DNA of 50,277 nucleotides from Nostoc sp. NMS2 (GCF_017115105.1 NZ_JABXKH010000025.1:1-50277); one strand, 5' to 3'. Positions 25,526-35,009 are shown, counted from the stretch's first letter. Translations and numbers: made by a program. The notes: generated by a model from the sequence alone, not told the origin.

Positions 25526-26146
25526 ATGACTCAAGCCATACCAAAACTAGTAACCTTTGAAGATTTTGCAGCGTGGCGACCCGAAGGTGGAAGATATGAA
25601 TTACATGATGGAGTGATTGTTGAAATGGCACAACCAGTAGGAGACCATGAGGATGTTGTTGGGTTTTTGGTTGAAAAAATTGCTATTGAGTACGTTCGTA
25701 ATGGTCTACCTTATACAATCCCCAAAACTGCGCTGGTAAAACCCACTAATTCGGAATCTGCCTATTCCCCAGATGTGCTATTACTCAATCGCCCTAATTT
25801 AATAAATGAGCCGCTATGGAAAAAAGAATCAACTGTCAGCCTTGCAGCATCAATTCCCTTAGTAGTTGAGGTAGTTAGTACTAACTGGGATGATGACTAC
25901 TACACAAAACAGGGTAAATATGAGGGTATTGGAATTCCTGAATACTGGGTTGTAGATTATCTCGGTCTAGGCGCTAAAAAGTTCACTGGCAACCCCAAAC
26001 AGCCTACTATATCTATTTATCAATTAATCGATGGTGAATACCAAGTTACTCAATTTAGAGGCAGCAATCGCATCGTCTCGCCTACTTTCTCGGAATTGAA
26101 TTTAACCGCAGAACAGATTTTTCAAGCTGGAGGTCTACCAACGTAG
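25526..26146 (+). CDS. Uma2-family (DUF820) putative nuclease, second copy
   Basis: 206 residues, clearly the same family as the neighbour but divergent in sequence. The core is YSPDVLLLNRP, then IPLVVEVVSTNWDDDYYTKQ and GIPEYWVVDYLG. The N-terminus (VTFEDFAAWRPEGGRYELHD) is the usual Uma2 opening. It lies 58 bp upstream of the antitoxin-toxin pair and reads in the same direction, so the three may share a transcript. Whether the association is functional or just shared mobility cannot be told here. Confidence 0.85.
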   Translation: MTQAIPKLVTFEDFAAWRPEGGRYELHDGVIVEMAQPVGDHEDVVGFLVEKIAIEYVRNGLPYTIPKTALVKPTNSESAYSPDVLLLNRPNLINEPLWKKESTVSLAASIPLVVEVVSTNWDDDYYTKQGKYEGIGIPEYWVVDYLGLGAKKFTGNPKQPTISIYQLIDGEYQVTQFRGSNRIVSPTFSELNLTAEQIFQAGGLPT

Positions 26147-26204
26147 CCATAACCCCACTTACTATTTTATGCTATTAAAAAATGTCAGTTAAAGAGGCGT
26201 AAAT

Positions 26205-26495
26205 ATGAAAATCAAAGAACAACTTATCGAAGAAATTGAATCAGCATCAGATGCAATTTTGACTGAAACACTTAATTTTTTACGTTTTTTGAAAACAAAG
26301 CAAACCCAAGTGCAACCAACACAACATCTAGTAGAATCTGCTAGTCATACTACTGTTAATTCCACAGGAAGCTCACTTCTAGAACATCTGAAAACTATAG
26401 GTACTTGGGAAGGTGACGACTTAGAGGAGTGTCTGAAGCTAGTAATTGCTAGCCGTGGTCAAGCAGAGTTTAATGAAGATAATCCTTTTGAATAA
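26205..26495 (+). CDS. putative antitoxin of a PIN-domain toxin pair
   Basis: A 96-residue acidic protein. The N-terminus (MKIKEQLIEEIESASDAILT, then LNFLRFLKTKQ) resembles the short DUF2281-type helical domains common in cyanobacterial antitoxins. The second half, from about residue 60 (LLEHLKTIGTWEGDDLEECL), probably wraps the toxin. The stop and the toxin start share one base (TAATG), the usual translational coupling for toxin-antitoxin operons. Function is inferred from position and size. No DNA-binding fold could be confirmed by eye. Confidence 0.7.
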   Translation: MKIKEQLIEEIESASDAILTETLNFLRFLKTKQTQVQPTQHLVESASHTTVNSTGSSLLEHLKTIGTWEGDDLEECLKLVIASRGQAEFNEDNPFE

Positions 26496-26944
26496 TGTAC
26501 CTAATCGATACAAATCACTGTAGTCTAGCTATTTTAGGTAATGTCAATATATTAAGTCGCTTTGCTGAGGTTGAAAACAGTCTAGTTTCAACTTGTGTCA
26601 TTGTGGAGGGAGAATTAATAGATATGGCAACACGTTCTCAAAAGCAACAAAGTAATTTAGCATTAGTACAAAATTTTGTTAGAGGTATTTATATTTACAA
26701 TATTGATCGGCAAACTGCTAATACTTATGGTCAACTCAAAGCTGCTTTATTCAATAAATTTGCACCAAAAGAAAAAAGCAAGCGCAGAAGAACTAAGATA
26801 ACTGATTTAGGTTTTGGTGAAAATGACTTATGGATTGCTTCTATTGCTCTGCAACAAAATCTCACCATTGTCTCAACCGATAGCGATTTTCAGCGTATTC
26901 AACAAGTCAGAACATTATCTGTTGAGTCTTGGCTGACAATCTGA
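26495..26944 (+). CDS. PIN-domain (VapC-like) ribonuclease toxin
   Basis: A 149-residue PIN domain protein with the acidic residues that hold magnesium: D5 in YLIDTNHCS, E39 in VEGELI, D115 in GENDLWIAS and D128/D130 near STDSDF. VapC toxins cleave tRNA or rRNA and are held inactive by the antitoxin made from the gene just upstream. The order antitoxin then toxin with a one-base overlap is standard. The basic KEKSKRRRTK segment before the third acidic residue is a common RNA-binding loop. It appears intact. Confidence 0.85.
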   Translation: MYLIDTNHCSLAILGNVNILSRFAEVENSLVSTCVIVEGELIDMATRSQKQQSNLALVQNFVRGIYIYNIDRQTANTYGQLKAALFNKFAPKEKSKRRRTKITDLGFGENDLWIASIALQQNLTIVSTDSDFQRIQQVRTLSVESWLTI

Positions 26945-27007
26945 AAACTCATATTTTTTCAAATCTTTTTATAGTATATGAGAACTGTGATTCACAGACC
27001 GAGCCTT

Positions 27008-27583
27008 TTACCAAATTCTTTGTACATGGAGTACAAAACCAGGTAATATATCCTCCCCGGAAATAGTTTGAGGAAATTTTAAAACTTCTACATCTTGTCC
27101 TGGACGATAAATTTCTACTTCCTGTTTTTTTCGGTTGATCAACCAACCTAGACGACAACCATTTTCGATATACTCTTGCATCTTGTTCTGAGTTTTTTTC
27201 AAGCTGTCATTAGGCGAAAGTATCTCGATCACAAAATCAGGACATAAGGGAATAAATTTTTCTTTTTGTTCTTTAGTCAAAGCATCCCAACGAGATTTTT
27301 CCACCCAAGAAACATCTGGAGAACGGTCAGCCCCTGAAGGTAAAGTAAATCCAGTTGATGAATCAAAAACTTCGCCCAATTGATTTTGGTCGTTCCAGAA
27401 CCATATTTGAGCGTTAATAGTAGAATTACTTTTTCCTGTTTCTCCTCCTGTAGGTGGCATTATAATTAACTCTCCCTCGGCATTGCGTTCTAATTTTAAA
27501 TCGGGGTTTTCTTCACACAATTGATAAAACTGCTCTCTTGTTAGTTTAATTACAGAATTGAGGTTTAATGTAAGTGCTGTCAT
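27008..27583 (-). CDS. Uma2-family (DUF820) putative nuclease, third copy
   Basis: 191 residues, again with the restriction-like core: RSPDVSWVEKSRW, PDFVIEILSPNDSLKKTQNK and a strand reading LGWLINRKKQEVEIYRPGQD. The N-terminus (LTREQFYQLCEENPDLKLER) is typical. It converges on the toxin gene, whose stop lies 63 bp away. Having three members within 2.8 kb suggests a hot spot for such genes, but they differ too much to be recent tandem duplicates. Confidence 0.85.
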   Translation of the reverse strand: MTALTLNLNSVIKLTREQFYQLCEENPDLKLERNAEGELIIMPPTGGETGKSNSTINAQIWFWNDQNQLGEVFDSSTGFTLPSGADRSPDVSWVEKSRWDALTKEQKEKFIPLCPDFVIEILSPNDSLKKTQNKMQEYIENGCRLGWLINRKKQEVEIYRPGQDVEVLKFPQTISGEDILPGFVLHVQRIW

Positions 27584-27724
27584 AAGAGTATTTCCCGTTT
27601 TTATTAGCTGACTGGGCTAGAAACCTATATCCATATATTATATTTCAAGGGCTTTCTCGGCAATTATACCAACACCATCTGTTGCGCTGAGTAACACCCC
27701 AGAATGAATATAACGCGATGTGCA

Positions 27725-27836
27725 ACTTATTCTTAAAACCCCTCTCCAAACCTCTCCCCGAAACGGAGAGAGGCTTTGATTATTGCTCCCCTTCCCTGGT
27801 AGGGAAGGGGTTGGGGGTTAGGTTTGAGAATAAAGT
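27725..27836. mobile_element. 112-bp miniature element carrying the shared C/G-rich core
   Basis: The left end ACTTATTCTTAAAACC and right end GGTTTGAGAATAAAGT are imperfect inverted repeats. Between them is the same core as at 19399 and 48211 (CCCCTCTCCAAACCTCTC, then GGAGAGAGGCTTTGA and CCCCTTCCCT-AGGGAAGGGG). The outer ends differ from those of both other copies. Confidence 0.6.
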
Positions 27837-27858
27837 ATGGCGTAATAATAAGTTATTT

Positions 27859-28101
27859 TCATTCTTCTCTACCCTGTAGCCCACCTCTGCGACTGGCGAG
27901 TTCTTTTTCGATTTCATCTTCATCTAATAAATGTTTACCAGAAGCAACAATCTTAGTGCGAATTTGCTGCAAACGTTCTCCCAATGGGGTTTTATTTGCA
28001 GAGTTTTTCAAACCAAGAAATTCGACAAAATCCAAAACTTCCTCTTGTTTGTCTTGTGGAAGAGAACGCCATTTTGTTAATAACTCTTGTTCTGGACTCA
28101 T
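27859..28101 (-). CDS. orphan DUF2281-like antitoxin
   Basis: An 80-residue acidic protein opening MSPEQELLTKWRSLPQDKQE, the helical start common to small cyanobacterial antitoxins (DUF2281 type), and ending with a charged Arg/Glu tail. No toxin gene adjoins it: the next genes are a Uma2 nuclease and pilQ. It may be the remainder of a lost pair or act on a distant toxin. The length and absence of frameshifts support a real gene. Confidence 0.65.
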   Translation of the reverse strand: MSPEQELLTKWRSLPQDKQEEVLDFVEFLGLKNSANKTPLGERLQQIRTKIVASGKHLLDEDEIEKELASRRGGLQGREE

Positions 28102-28189
28102 TAGTATTCACCCACTAGTGTTACTACTTTTATTGTGATTGAGTATTCTTATTCTAGAATGACATTTAAAATCCTACTTGTGAACAAGA

Positions 28190-28222
28190 AGATCCCCGAC
28201 TTCTTAAAGAAGTCGGGGATCT
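28190..28222. terminator. 15-bp perfect hairpin after pilQ
   Basis: AGATCCCCGACTTCT and AGAAGTCGGGGATCT pair perfectly around a TAA loop, 41 bases beyond the pilQ stop. No U tract follows on either strand. A near-identical hairpin at 44246 differs by a compensated C-G to T-A pair, so this is a dispersed repeat that could also serve as a terminator. Confidence 0.55.
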
Positions 28223-28262
28223 GAGCCTTTGGCAGAAGTGAACTACCTGGTCATTATTTTTA

Positions 28263-30626
28263 TTACCTGCCAGGAATCTTCAACCCTCGACGCTCAAGAA
28301 TTTGCCGCACTTCTGGGCTAGGGGTGTAGTTATAGCCATAGGAGGAGTTCTCTGTGTCATCCATAATTTGAGGTGTGAGCAACACAATCACCTCATTCCG
28401 CTGGTTCTGTCTGTTTGTACTTCTAAATAGCGAACCAATTAGTGGAAGATCACCCAAGATGGGAATTTTGGAAACAGTTGTCCGGTCTGAATCTTGAATG
28501 ATGCCCGAAAGAATTAGTGTTTGACCATCTCTCAAGCGAATCGAGCCAGAATTAAGAGAGCGCTCAGATACCAAGAATATTTGTTGGGTATCACCTCCTC
28601 CAACATTGATGGTAGCTGGAGCTTGGGGTGCCTTAACAACAGGAGCCACCGATAGAGAGATAAAACCGTTATCATCAATCCGCTCAACTTTGACAGCTAG
28701 AGTTAAACCTACTCTGTCTTTTTCGGCTGAAATCGTTTCTGTGGCAAGATTCGCATCGCGAACGATTTCCCTTTTAATATTGCCTACCACTTCCTGAGTC
28801 AGGTTAACATTAGCGGTTTGACCTTCTTGGACAATTAAGGTCGGGTCTGTCAAAATCTTGGCGTTGCCATTTTGCACTTGAGCCTGCAAGCTAGCAAGAA
28901 GACGTTTAGGGAACTGGAATATGGTGGGTAAGGCGTATGTGGTAGTTGAAGGGGTTGTCGTGGTTTGCTGCTGAAACTGAGTCGGTGTACCAGTAGTAGG
29001 ATTAATCGCAGTTGGCACAATTGAAGTTGTACTTGTTCCTGGTGTAAATGCTGTAATACCTGGTTGTAGTGGATTAGAGTTTGTGCCAGCGGTAGCTGTT
29101 CCTGTATTTGGGTCTATAAAAATATTTGAGCTTTGAAGTGGATTAGCTGTTGTAGGTGTACTAGTCACACTGCTCGACGTTTCAGCTCTTGTAGCTGGTC
29201 TGGAACCACCAAAATTTAGAGATGCTGCACCACCATCATTTGTAAAGTAGTTGTTACCAACCCCAAAGGAAAAGCTAGTGTTGTAGTCCTGGGTGTTCAA
29301 GAGGTTAACATCGATAATCTTGACGTTAACTACCACCTGACGACGGCGGATATCAAGCTGAGTTAGTTGAGCCATCGCCATCTCAACTAGCCGGGGAGGG
29401 CCAATTAAGGTTAGAGAATTAGTGCGCTCATCTCCTAATGCCTGTAAACCTCTCAGTAATGGACTAGAGTCTGTATAATTAACGCGTTGAGTTTCAACTC
29501 TGCTTTCCGTGGTCGTTTGAGTTTGGGTAATAGGAGCAACTCCAGTACCCACTGGCACAGCATTAACACTGGTAACTTGTCGTTCGCGGCTGACGGCACT
29601 TTCTGCCCCCAAACCAACCAAAAAGTTCAGGGCAACCCCCACTGACACCTGATTGAGTCGCAGGCTACGCATAACCATATCACGGGTGGAATTGGGTAGT
29701 TTAGGCCCAACAAAAACCGTGCGATTACTGCGGTTAGCTTCCAAACCACTCAAGCGCAAGACGTAGTTAAACACATCTTGCACTGGCTCGTTTTCTATAT
29801 CTAGGGAGATTGTTTGAGAGGTTGCCTGACCTCCAGCACCGGCAGCTTGCTCGCCTCCGATATAAGCCAGGTTCAAACTAGCAGCACGAGCAAGCAGTGA
29901 TAAAACCTCACGCACCGGCGCATCTCGCAATACTAAACGGGGTACACGTTCCTGAGTTCCTAAGTCAATGGTGCTAGGAGAAGCATCGGTAGCGGAAATA
30001 GCAATGTCTCCCACTGGTGGGGCAACGGCTCTGGGTAAGAAAGGTGGAGCCTGGCTTAGAGGTTGGCCTGGCCCAGCAGCTTGTGCAGGTTTTCCGTCAA
30101 TGGTGATTTGCGGATTGGGAACAAGAACACCTGGCTTTTGACCAGGTTGGGCTGGAGTAGTAACAGGCGGTGCTGTGGGTGTTGGCGCTGTTGGCGTTGG
30201 TGTTGATGCTATAGTGCCTGACGATGGGCTAAAGCTAAGTGTAATTCCATTTTGCGATCGCACCACAGGTTGACTGCTAGGTACGTTGTTATTACCAGTT
30301 ACCGTCACTCGGATACTATTGGCATCAAGCTGATTAACCTCAACAGATGCAATTCCTGGTGCTGGGTTATCTTGACGAAAACTATTACCTTGTGGTAATC
30401 GTAATTGAGTATTGATAACATCTGCGACTAAAGCCTTACCTCTTTTTGTCGTGAAAACTTGGGGGCGCGACCCTGAAGAAGTTTTCAAAGCAACACTAAT
30501 TCCACCATTAACTGGATTTAACTGGACATTAGTAACTTGACTAATTTGTGCCCAAACTGGTTGAGCCGCCAAAAAGACAAAGGCGGCAGTACCTAATATA
30601 AAACTATTACCGTGAAGCTGTTTCAC
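28263..30626 (-). CDS. pilQ: type IV pilus secretin PilQ
   Basis: Outer-membrane secretin of 787 residues through which type IV pili extrude. A signal peptide (to about residue 26, AQPVWAQ) precedes an AMIN domain (about 30-135) that binds peptidoglycan. A Pro/Thr-rich linker follows, then STN/secretin N domains (about 225-440), a Thr/Ser/Asn-rich insert (about 460-570) and the secretin beta domain, with VERIDDNGFISLSVAPVVKA and LILSGIIQDSDRTTVSKIPI near the C-terminus. It is the last gene of the pilMNO-pilQ run. As is usual in cyanobacteria, no pilP lies between pilO and pilQ. Pili here would serve motility or DNA uptake. Confidence 0.95.
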   Translation of the reverse strand: MKQLHGNSFILGTAAFVFLAAQPVWAQISQVTNVQLNPVNGGISVALKTSSGSRPQVFTTKRGKALVADVINTQLRLPQGNSFRQDNPAPGIASVEVNQLDANSIRVTVTGNNNVPSSQPVVRSQNGITLSFSPSSGTIASTPTPTAPTPTAPPVTTPAQPGQKPGVLVPNPQITIDGKPAQAAGPGQPLSQAPPFLPRAVAPPVGDIAISATDASPSTIDLGTQERVPRLVLRDAPVREVLSLLARAASLNLAYIGGEQAAGAGGQATSQTISLDIENEPVQDVFNYVLRLSGLEANRSNRTVFVGPKLPNSTRDMVMRSLRLNQVSVGVALNFLVGLGAESAVSRERQVTSVNAVPVGTGVAPITQTQTTTESRVETQRVNYTDSSPLLRGLQALGDERTNSLTLIGPPRLVEMAMAQLTQLDIRRRQVVVNVKIIDVNLLNTQDYNTSFSFGVGNNYFTNDGGAASLNFGGSRPATRAETSSSVTSTPTTANPLQSSNIFIDPNTGTATAGTNSNPLQPGITAFTPGTSTTSIVPTAINPTTGTPTQFQQQTTTTPSTTTYALPTIFQFPKRLLASLQAQVQNGNAKILTDPTLIVQEGQTANVNLTQEVVGNIKREIVRDANLATETISAEKDRVGLTLAVKVERIDDNGFISLSVAPVVKAPQAPATINVGGGDTQQIFLVSERSLNSGSIRLRDGQTLILSGIIQDSDRTTVSKIPILGDLPLIGSLFRSTNRQNQRNEVIVLLTPQIMDDTENSSYGYNYTPSPEVRQILERRGLKIPGR

Positions 30627-30659
30627 AGTTCATTCCTCACCTAATAAAACCTTGTTTAC

Positions 30660-30783
30660 AAAAACTTTTGAGTAGTTAGTTAAAAGTAAGAAGTTATGAG
30701 TGAATAGTTAGGAATGATAACTCCTAACTCACAATTCACAATTCATAATTACTAATTCAAAACTCTTAACTACTCATTTCTAA
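30660..30783. repeat. inverted heptamer arrays between pilO and pilQ
   Basis: AGTTAGT/AGTTATG-like units on the left face TAACTCC/CAATTCA/TAACTAC units on the right. The pilO-pilQ gap of 157 bp is almost entirely this fold-back repeat, while pilN and pilO overlap by 4 bp. Confidence 0.65.
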
Positions 30784-31548
30784 CTACTTTTTCGGGGTAG
30801 CTTTAGCTGCGGCTGCGGCTATTTCTTCAGGACTAAGTGGCATTAATACTTGTAGCTGGAATGATGTATTAATCGCTGCTGGCCCTACCCGCATCGGCGT
30901 TTTGTCTGATGGGGATCTTGACTCTAGTGGAGCCAAGGTTGCTTGATAATCTTTAATTATTAACAAAGGCTGTAATCGCTCAATGTTACGAATTATCGAT
31001 TGTGTTTGCTCATAAGTTCCTGTAATTTCGGCATTGATAGTGCTGCGTTGCAGCTTGCCGTCAACCTGTAGTCCTAGAGAACCATCAATAATCGGTTCTG
31101 GTTTTTGGGAAACTGGCACAAATTTCTTCAGTTTGGCTCTGACTGCATTAATAGAAGTTGGAGTATTGCCAGACTCAACTAAGCGGTTCAAATCTAACAG
31201 CAATGTATCTAAGGTTTTCGCGTTAGCAAATAAACCTAAAACCTGAATTTTTTGCTGTTTTGCCTGTGCTAGCTCTTCTTTAACCTTGTCAATCTGTTTG
31301 ATATTGGCTTTTTTTTGCTCAATTTGCCCTTGCAGTTCAGAGCTTTTTGCTTGCTGTTGCTGATAGCTTTCCCAAGCTGGCATCAGTAGGTTTAAGAATA
31401 TATAACCGGCTCCCGCTAAACCAATTACCCCTACCAAGATGCCAATGATTTTTGGCGTGAAGGCAATACCAAATAGCACGGGTGATGGTGTTGCCTGATC
31501 GAATTCCCCACCTTGTTCAGCAAAATTTAAATCATCACTCAGCGTCAT
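30784..31548 (-). CDS. pilO: type IV pilus inner-membrane protein PilO
   Basis: 254 residues with a short cytoplasmic N-terminus, one membrane helix (about 34-52, IIGILVGVIGLAGAGYIFL), a coiled coil (about 60-100, QQQQAKSSELQGQIEQKKAN) and a periplasmic ferredoxin-like domain. PilO pairs with PilN to link the secretin to the cytoplasmic motor. The start overlaps the pilN stop by 4 bp (ATGA), so the two are translationally coupled. The Ala-rich tail (EIAAAAAKATPKK) is not informative. Confidence 0.9.
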   Translation of the reverse strand: MTLSDDLNFAEQGGEFDQATPSPVLFGIAFTPKIIGILVGVIGLAGAGYIFLNLLMPAWESYQQQQAKSSELQGQIEQKKANIKQIDKVKEELAQAKQQKIQVLGLFANAKTLDTLLLDLNRLVESGNTPTSINAVRAKLKKFVPVSQKPEPIIDGSLGLQVDGKLQRSTINAEITGTYEQTQSIIRNIERLQPLLIIKDYQATLAPLESRSPSDKTPMRVGPAAINTSFQLQVLMPLSPEEIAAAAAKATPKK

Positions 31549-32321
31549 TTTGAAATGACTCCTGTTTGTTGCATACTACGAATTCGAGTCACTAAACCCA
31601 CTGTGCCTTTTTTTTCCAACTCCCGAATTAATTCTGAAGCTGGAACGTCGCTCATAGCAGATTGAATAGTGTATTTAACTACTTGGGGTGGCTTAATTAT
31701 TACACCACTAGGAGGTTGGGCTGCACCTGGTGTTGCGGGAGGATCTACTAACGTTGCCGTTATAATTCTGCTTTCTGTGGACTTCAAGAACCGAGACTGT
31801 TGTAAACTCAATAAAAAATCATTGACATCGTTAAAAGAACGAGCCAATCCGGTAATTTCTAATCCCCCGGCGGGATTGTTTGGGGGCTGATCTGCCGCTA
31901 CCGCAATGGGTGCGATTTGCCTGATGGTTTCGATTTGCACTGCCGTTGGAATGCGATCGCGCAAATCTTGCAGCATTGCTGACCAAGGTCGAATCTGGTC
32001 AAATACAGTAACTAAAGCTTGGGTTTCCCCTTTAACTGCATTCGTCTCGGCTTTGATTTTGTTCAGATTTCCTATTTCTGTATCTAATCTCTTGCTTTCC
32101 TGATCGAGTTGTGATATTTGAGCATCTAATTCAACAATCTTTCCTTGCAACAACCACCAACTAACTCCCAATAAAGCTGGAAGACTTATACCTAATGCAA
32201 CTCCCACATACACTGGTGTCAAATTTCCCGTAGGCAGGTTTAGGGATATTCCTCCCTTTCTCTCAGGTTTTTTCTGGTATGCTGGGCGATCTTTAAGAAA
32301 GTTAACATCCAAACTGTACAT
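31545..32321 (-). CDS. pilN: type IV pilus assembly protein PilN
   Basis: 258 residues. The N-terminal cytoplasmic segment (MYSLDVNFLKDRPAYQKKPE) corresponds to the region that docks on PilM. One membrane helix (about 35-58, VYVGVALGISLPALLGVSWW) is followed by a coiled coil (KIVELDAQISQLDQESKRLD) and a periplasmic domain containing ITGLARSFNDVNDFLLSLQQ, typical of PilN. It lies between pilM and pilO in the same orientation. Confidence 0.9.
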   Translation of the reverse strand: MYSLDVNFLKDRPAYQKKPERKGGISLNLPTGNLTPVYVGVALGISLPALLGVSWWLLQGKIVELDAQISQLDQESKRLDTEIGNLNKIKAETNAVKGETQALVTVFDQIRPWSAMLQDLRDRIPTAVQIETIRQIAPIAVAADQPPNNPAGGLEITGLARSFNDVNDFLLSLQQSRFLKSTESRIITATLVDPPATPGAAQPPSGVIIKPPQVVKYTIQSAMSDVPASELIRELEKKGTVGLVTRIRSMQQTGVISK

Positions 32322-32414
32322 TTTCTCACACCAACTAAGAACAAATATTTACGGTTTGAGAATTCTCAAACAGCGTAACTATCAAAACAGACAATCCAAA
32401 ATCTAAAATTGGTA

Positions 32415-33521
32415 TTACACCTCCCGCATTCCTAAACCAAGGACAATCGCCAAGCCAGAGCGTTGTACCTGCGGATATTTATCAGTGTCAACTTCTAACG
32501 ACAAAGACCCTATTGGATCTATTTGGGTAGTTGGCAAGCTCAATCGTTGGGTAAAAAATTCATCTAGCTGTTGGAGTCCACCTCCTGGCCCAGCTAATAA
32601 AATCTGCGCTACCTCCAAATTTTCACTTTGATTAAGGTAAAAATCGATAGAACGGCGCAGTTCATCCGTTAGTTCTCCCAATACTCTTAAGATGGCTGCC
32701 ATACCAGGATCGATTTCGGTAACACCGGTTTTCCCTCCATCTATGGGAGTTGGGGGAATAATCATTCCGTGTAACAGTTCCATATCTCGTGATGTGGGTA
32801 AGCTCATTGCCCTTGCTAACGCAGTTTGCATTTGATAAGTCCCGATTGGGACTGTGCGCGAAAATTGCGGTACTCCGTTAACGATGATGGCGATTTCTGT
32901 ACTGTCAAACTCTATATCAACTAGTACTGCTGCTTCTTGCGGCCCAAATTGTCGCAGTTGCTCACGAATAGTCCGAATCAGGGCAAAACTGTTAATTTCT
33001 AAAACATCAATTTGTAGTCCTGCCTGCTCGAATGTACTTATATAGGTATCCGTTATCTCCTTGCGAGTGGCTACTAGAAGTACATGTACTTTTTCAATGC
33101 CATCCTCATCTACAAAGTAGTCAAGTTTCTGATAATCTACATCAGCTTCTTCACGGGGATAGGGTAAATACAAACCTGCTTCATGGTTTAGCACCATTTC
33201 TCGCAGTTCTTTGTCATCTAACTCCGTTGGCACAGGTATGATCCGAACGATGGAATCTCGCCCTGGTACACCGGTGGCAACACGAGTAGTTTTGATTTTG
33301 CTTTCAGCTAGCGCCTGCTGGATTAATTGCGCCATTGCTGCGGGATCGGTGATTTGACCATCGGTAACTACGCCTTCTGGAACTGCTACCGATGTAAAGG
33401 TTTCTAGTTTCAAGCCTTGACGCTGTTTGCGTAGCTGAACTACATTTACCCGTTCGGGAGCAAGTTCAATGCCGACCCCTTTATTCGATTTGCCAAATAG
33501 ACGATTGAGTTTTTGTACCAC
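32415..33521 (-). CDS. pilM: type IV pilus actin-like ATPase PilM
   Basis: 368 residues of the FtsA/PilM actin-like fold that sits on the cytoplasmic side and binds PilN. Motifs include VGIELAPERVNVVQL (phosphate 1), VLVDIEFDSTEIAIIVNG (phosphate 2) and ILLAGPGGGLQQLDEFF (adenosine loop). It is the first gene of the pilMNOQ operon. The 153-bp gap to the divergent solute-binding gene contains a palindromic ACGTAATATATTACGT (33575-33590), which looks like one of the dispersed repeats rather than a dedicated operator. Confidence 0.95.
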   Translation of the reverse strand: MVQKLNRLFGKSNKGVGIELAPERVNVVQLRKQRQGLKLETFTSVAVPEGVVTDGQITDPAAMAQLIQQALAESKIKTTRVATGVPGRDSIVRIIPVPTELDDKELREMVLNHEAGLYLPYPREEADVDYQKLDYFVDEDGIEKVHVLLVATRKEITDTYISTFEQAGLQIDVLEINSFALIRTIREQLRQFGPQEAAVLVDIEFDSTEIAIIVNGVPQFSRTVPIGTYQMQTALARAMSLPTSRDMELLHGMIIPPTPIDGGKTGVTEIDPGMAAILRVLGELTDELRRSIDFYLNQSENLEVAQILLAGPGGGLQQLDEFFTQRLSLPTTQIDPIGSLSLEVDTDKYPQVQRSGLAIVLGLGMREV

Positions 33522-33674
33522 AGTTGTGTCCGATGGACTGCTAAATTGAAAATTTAAATTTGTTGTGGGTAGAAACGTAATATATTACGTCTCTACGCAT
33601 AATTTATTTAGCCTATAATCTCGACAATTCTGTCTAAGCTTTTCACACTGATCAAGCGTAAAAATACTGGGAAA

Positions 33675-34973
33675 ATGATTCAATTGCGAAAATTTCAACA
33701 ACTTCTTGCTTTGGCACTGCTTGGCTTATTAACCAGTTGGATTGTAAGTTGCAGCACAGGTAATGTTAGTACAAATACAAAACAAGCGAATTCGGGAGGC
33801 GTAACTATTGAGTTTTGGACAATGCAACTCCAACCTCAATTTACCGACTACTTCAAAAACCTAATTGCGAATTTTGAATCGCAAAATCCAGGTATAAAGA
33901 TTAACTGGGTTGATGTGCCTTGGGCAGCTATGGAGAACAAAATTTTAACAGCTGTCTCAGCAAAAACGCCACCTGATGTGGTTAACCTCAATCCGGGTTT
34001 CGCTTCCCAACTTGCAGGGCGAAATGCCTGGTTAGATTTAGATGCAAAAGTCTCAAACGATATACGTTCCTCCTATCTACCGAATATCTGGAAAGCCAGT
34101 ACGCTTAATGGCAAGAGTTTTGGATTTCCCTGGTATCTCACCACAAGGTTAACCATTTATAACACTGATTTACTAAAACAGGCAGGTATCAATAAGATAC
34201 CCGCAACTTACGCAGAATTAGCACAAGCAGCACAACAAATTAAAGATAAGACTGGCAAATATGCCTTTTTTGTAACTTTCGTTCCGCAAGATTCCGGTGA
34301 AGTGCTGGAATCTTTCGTGCAAATGGGAGTCACCTTAGTAGATGCTGATGGGAAAGCAGCGTTTAATTCAGCACAAGGTAAGGCAGCTTTTCAATACTGG
34401 GTAGACTTGTATAAAAAAGGGCTACTGCCTAAAGAGGCTTTGACACAAGGACATCGCCACGCGATCGATTTATATCAATCTGGAGAAACTGTGTTTCTAG
34501 CTTCTGGGCCAGAGTTTCTGAAAACGATCGCTAATAATGCCCCGAAAATCGCCCAAGCTTCGGGAATAGCACCTCAACTCACTGGTGACACAGGCAAGAA
34601 AAATGTCGCTGTAATGAACATAGTTATTCCCCGCGACACTAAACAACCAGATGGCGCTGTGAAGTTTGCGTTATTTGTCACCAATGACGAAAATCAATTA
34701 GCCTTTGCAAAAGCTGCAAATGTCTTACCTTCTACAGTCAAAGCATTGTCTGATAGTTACTTTAAAGATGTTCCAGCTAATGCTTCAACAATAGAAAAAG
34801 CGCGAGTTATGAGTGCTAAAGAACTACAACATGCAGAAATATTAACCCCTAATTTGAAGGATTCCAACAAACTGCAAAAAGCAATTTATGAGAATTTGCA
34901 AGCAGCAATGTTAGGGGAGAAGACTGTAGATAAAGCTGTAGAAGATGCGGCGCAGGAGTGGAATCAGAGGTAA
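33675..34973 (+). CDS. ABC transporter sugar-binding lipoprotein
   Basis: Extracellular solute-binding protein (family 1) of 432 residues. The N-terminal signal ends in a lipobox, SWIVSC, so it is anchored as a lipoprotein. IEFWTMQLQPQFTDYFKNLI starts the mature domain. Typical stretches are VVNLNPGFASQLAGRNAWLD and GFPWYLTTRLTIYNTDLLKQ. Members bind sugars or glycerol phosphates for an ABC importer. The permease and ATPase genes are not nearby, so this is an orphan component or works with a distant operon. The stop runs straight into TAATTCG heptamers. Confidence 0.9.
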   Translation: MIQLRKFQQLLALALLGLLTSWIVSCSTGNVSTNTKQANSGGVTIEFWTMQLQPQFTDYFKNLIANFESQNPGIKINWVDVPWAAMENKILTAVSAKTPPDVVNLNPGFASQLAGRNAWLDLDAKVSNDIRSSYLPNIWKASTLNGKSFGFPWYLTTRLTIYNTDLLKQAGINKIPATYAELAQAAQQIKDKTGKYAFFVTFVPQDSGEVLESFVQMGVTLVDADGKAAFNSAQGKAAFQYWVDLYKKGLLPKEALTQGHRHAIDLYQSGETVFLASGPEFLKTIANNAPKIAQASGIAPQLTGDTGKKNVAVMNIVIPRDTKQPDGAVKFALFVTNDENQLAFAKAANVLPSTVKALSDSYFKDVPANASTIEKARVMSAKELQHAEILTPNLKDSNKLQKAIYENLQAAMLGEKTVDKAVEDAAQEWNQR

Positions 34974-35009
34974 ATTCGTAATTCGTAATTCGTAATTCGT
35001 AATTCGTAA

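Noticed and set aside
33575..33590. Palindrome ACGTAATATATTACGT between pilM and the solute-binding gene as an operator
   Set aside because: It is followed by CTCTACG and resembles the dispersed GAGACG...CGTCTC repeats seen near 24601, so a dedicated operator is not supported.
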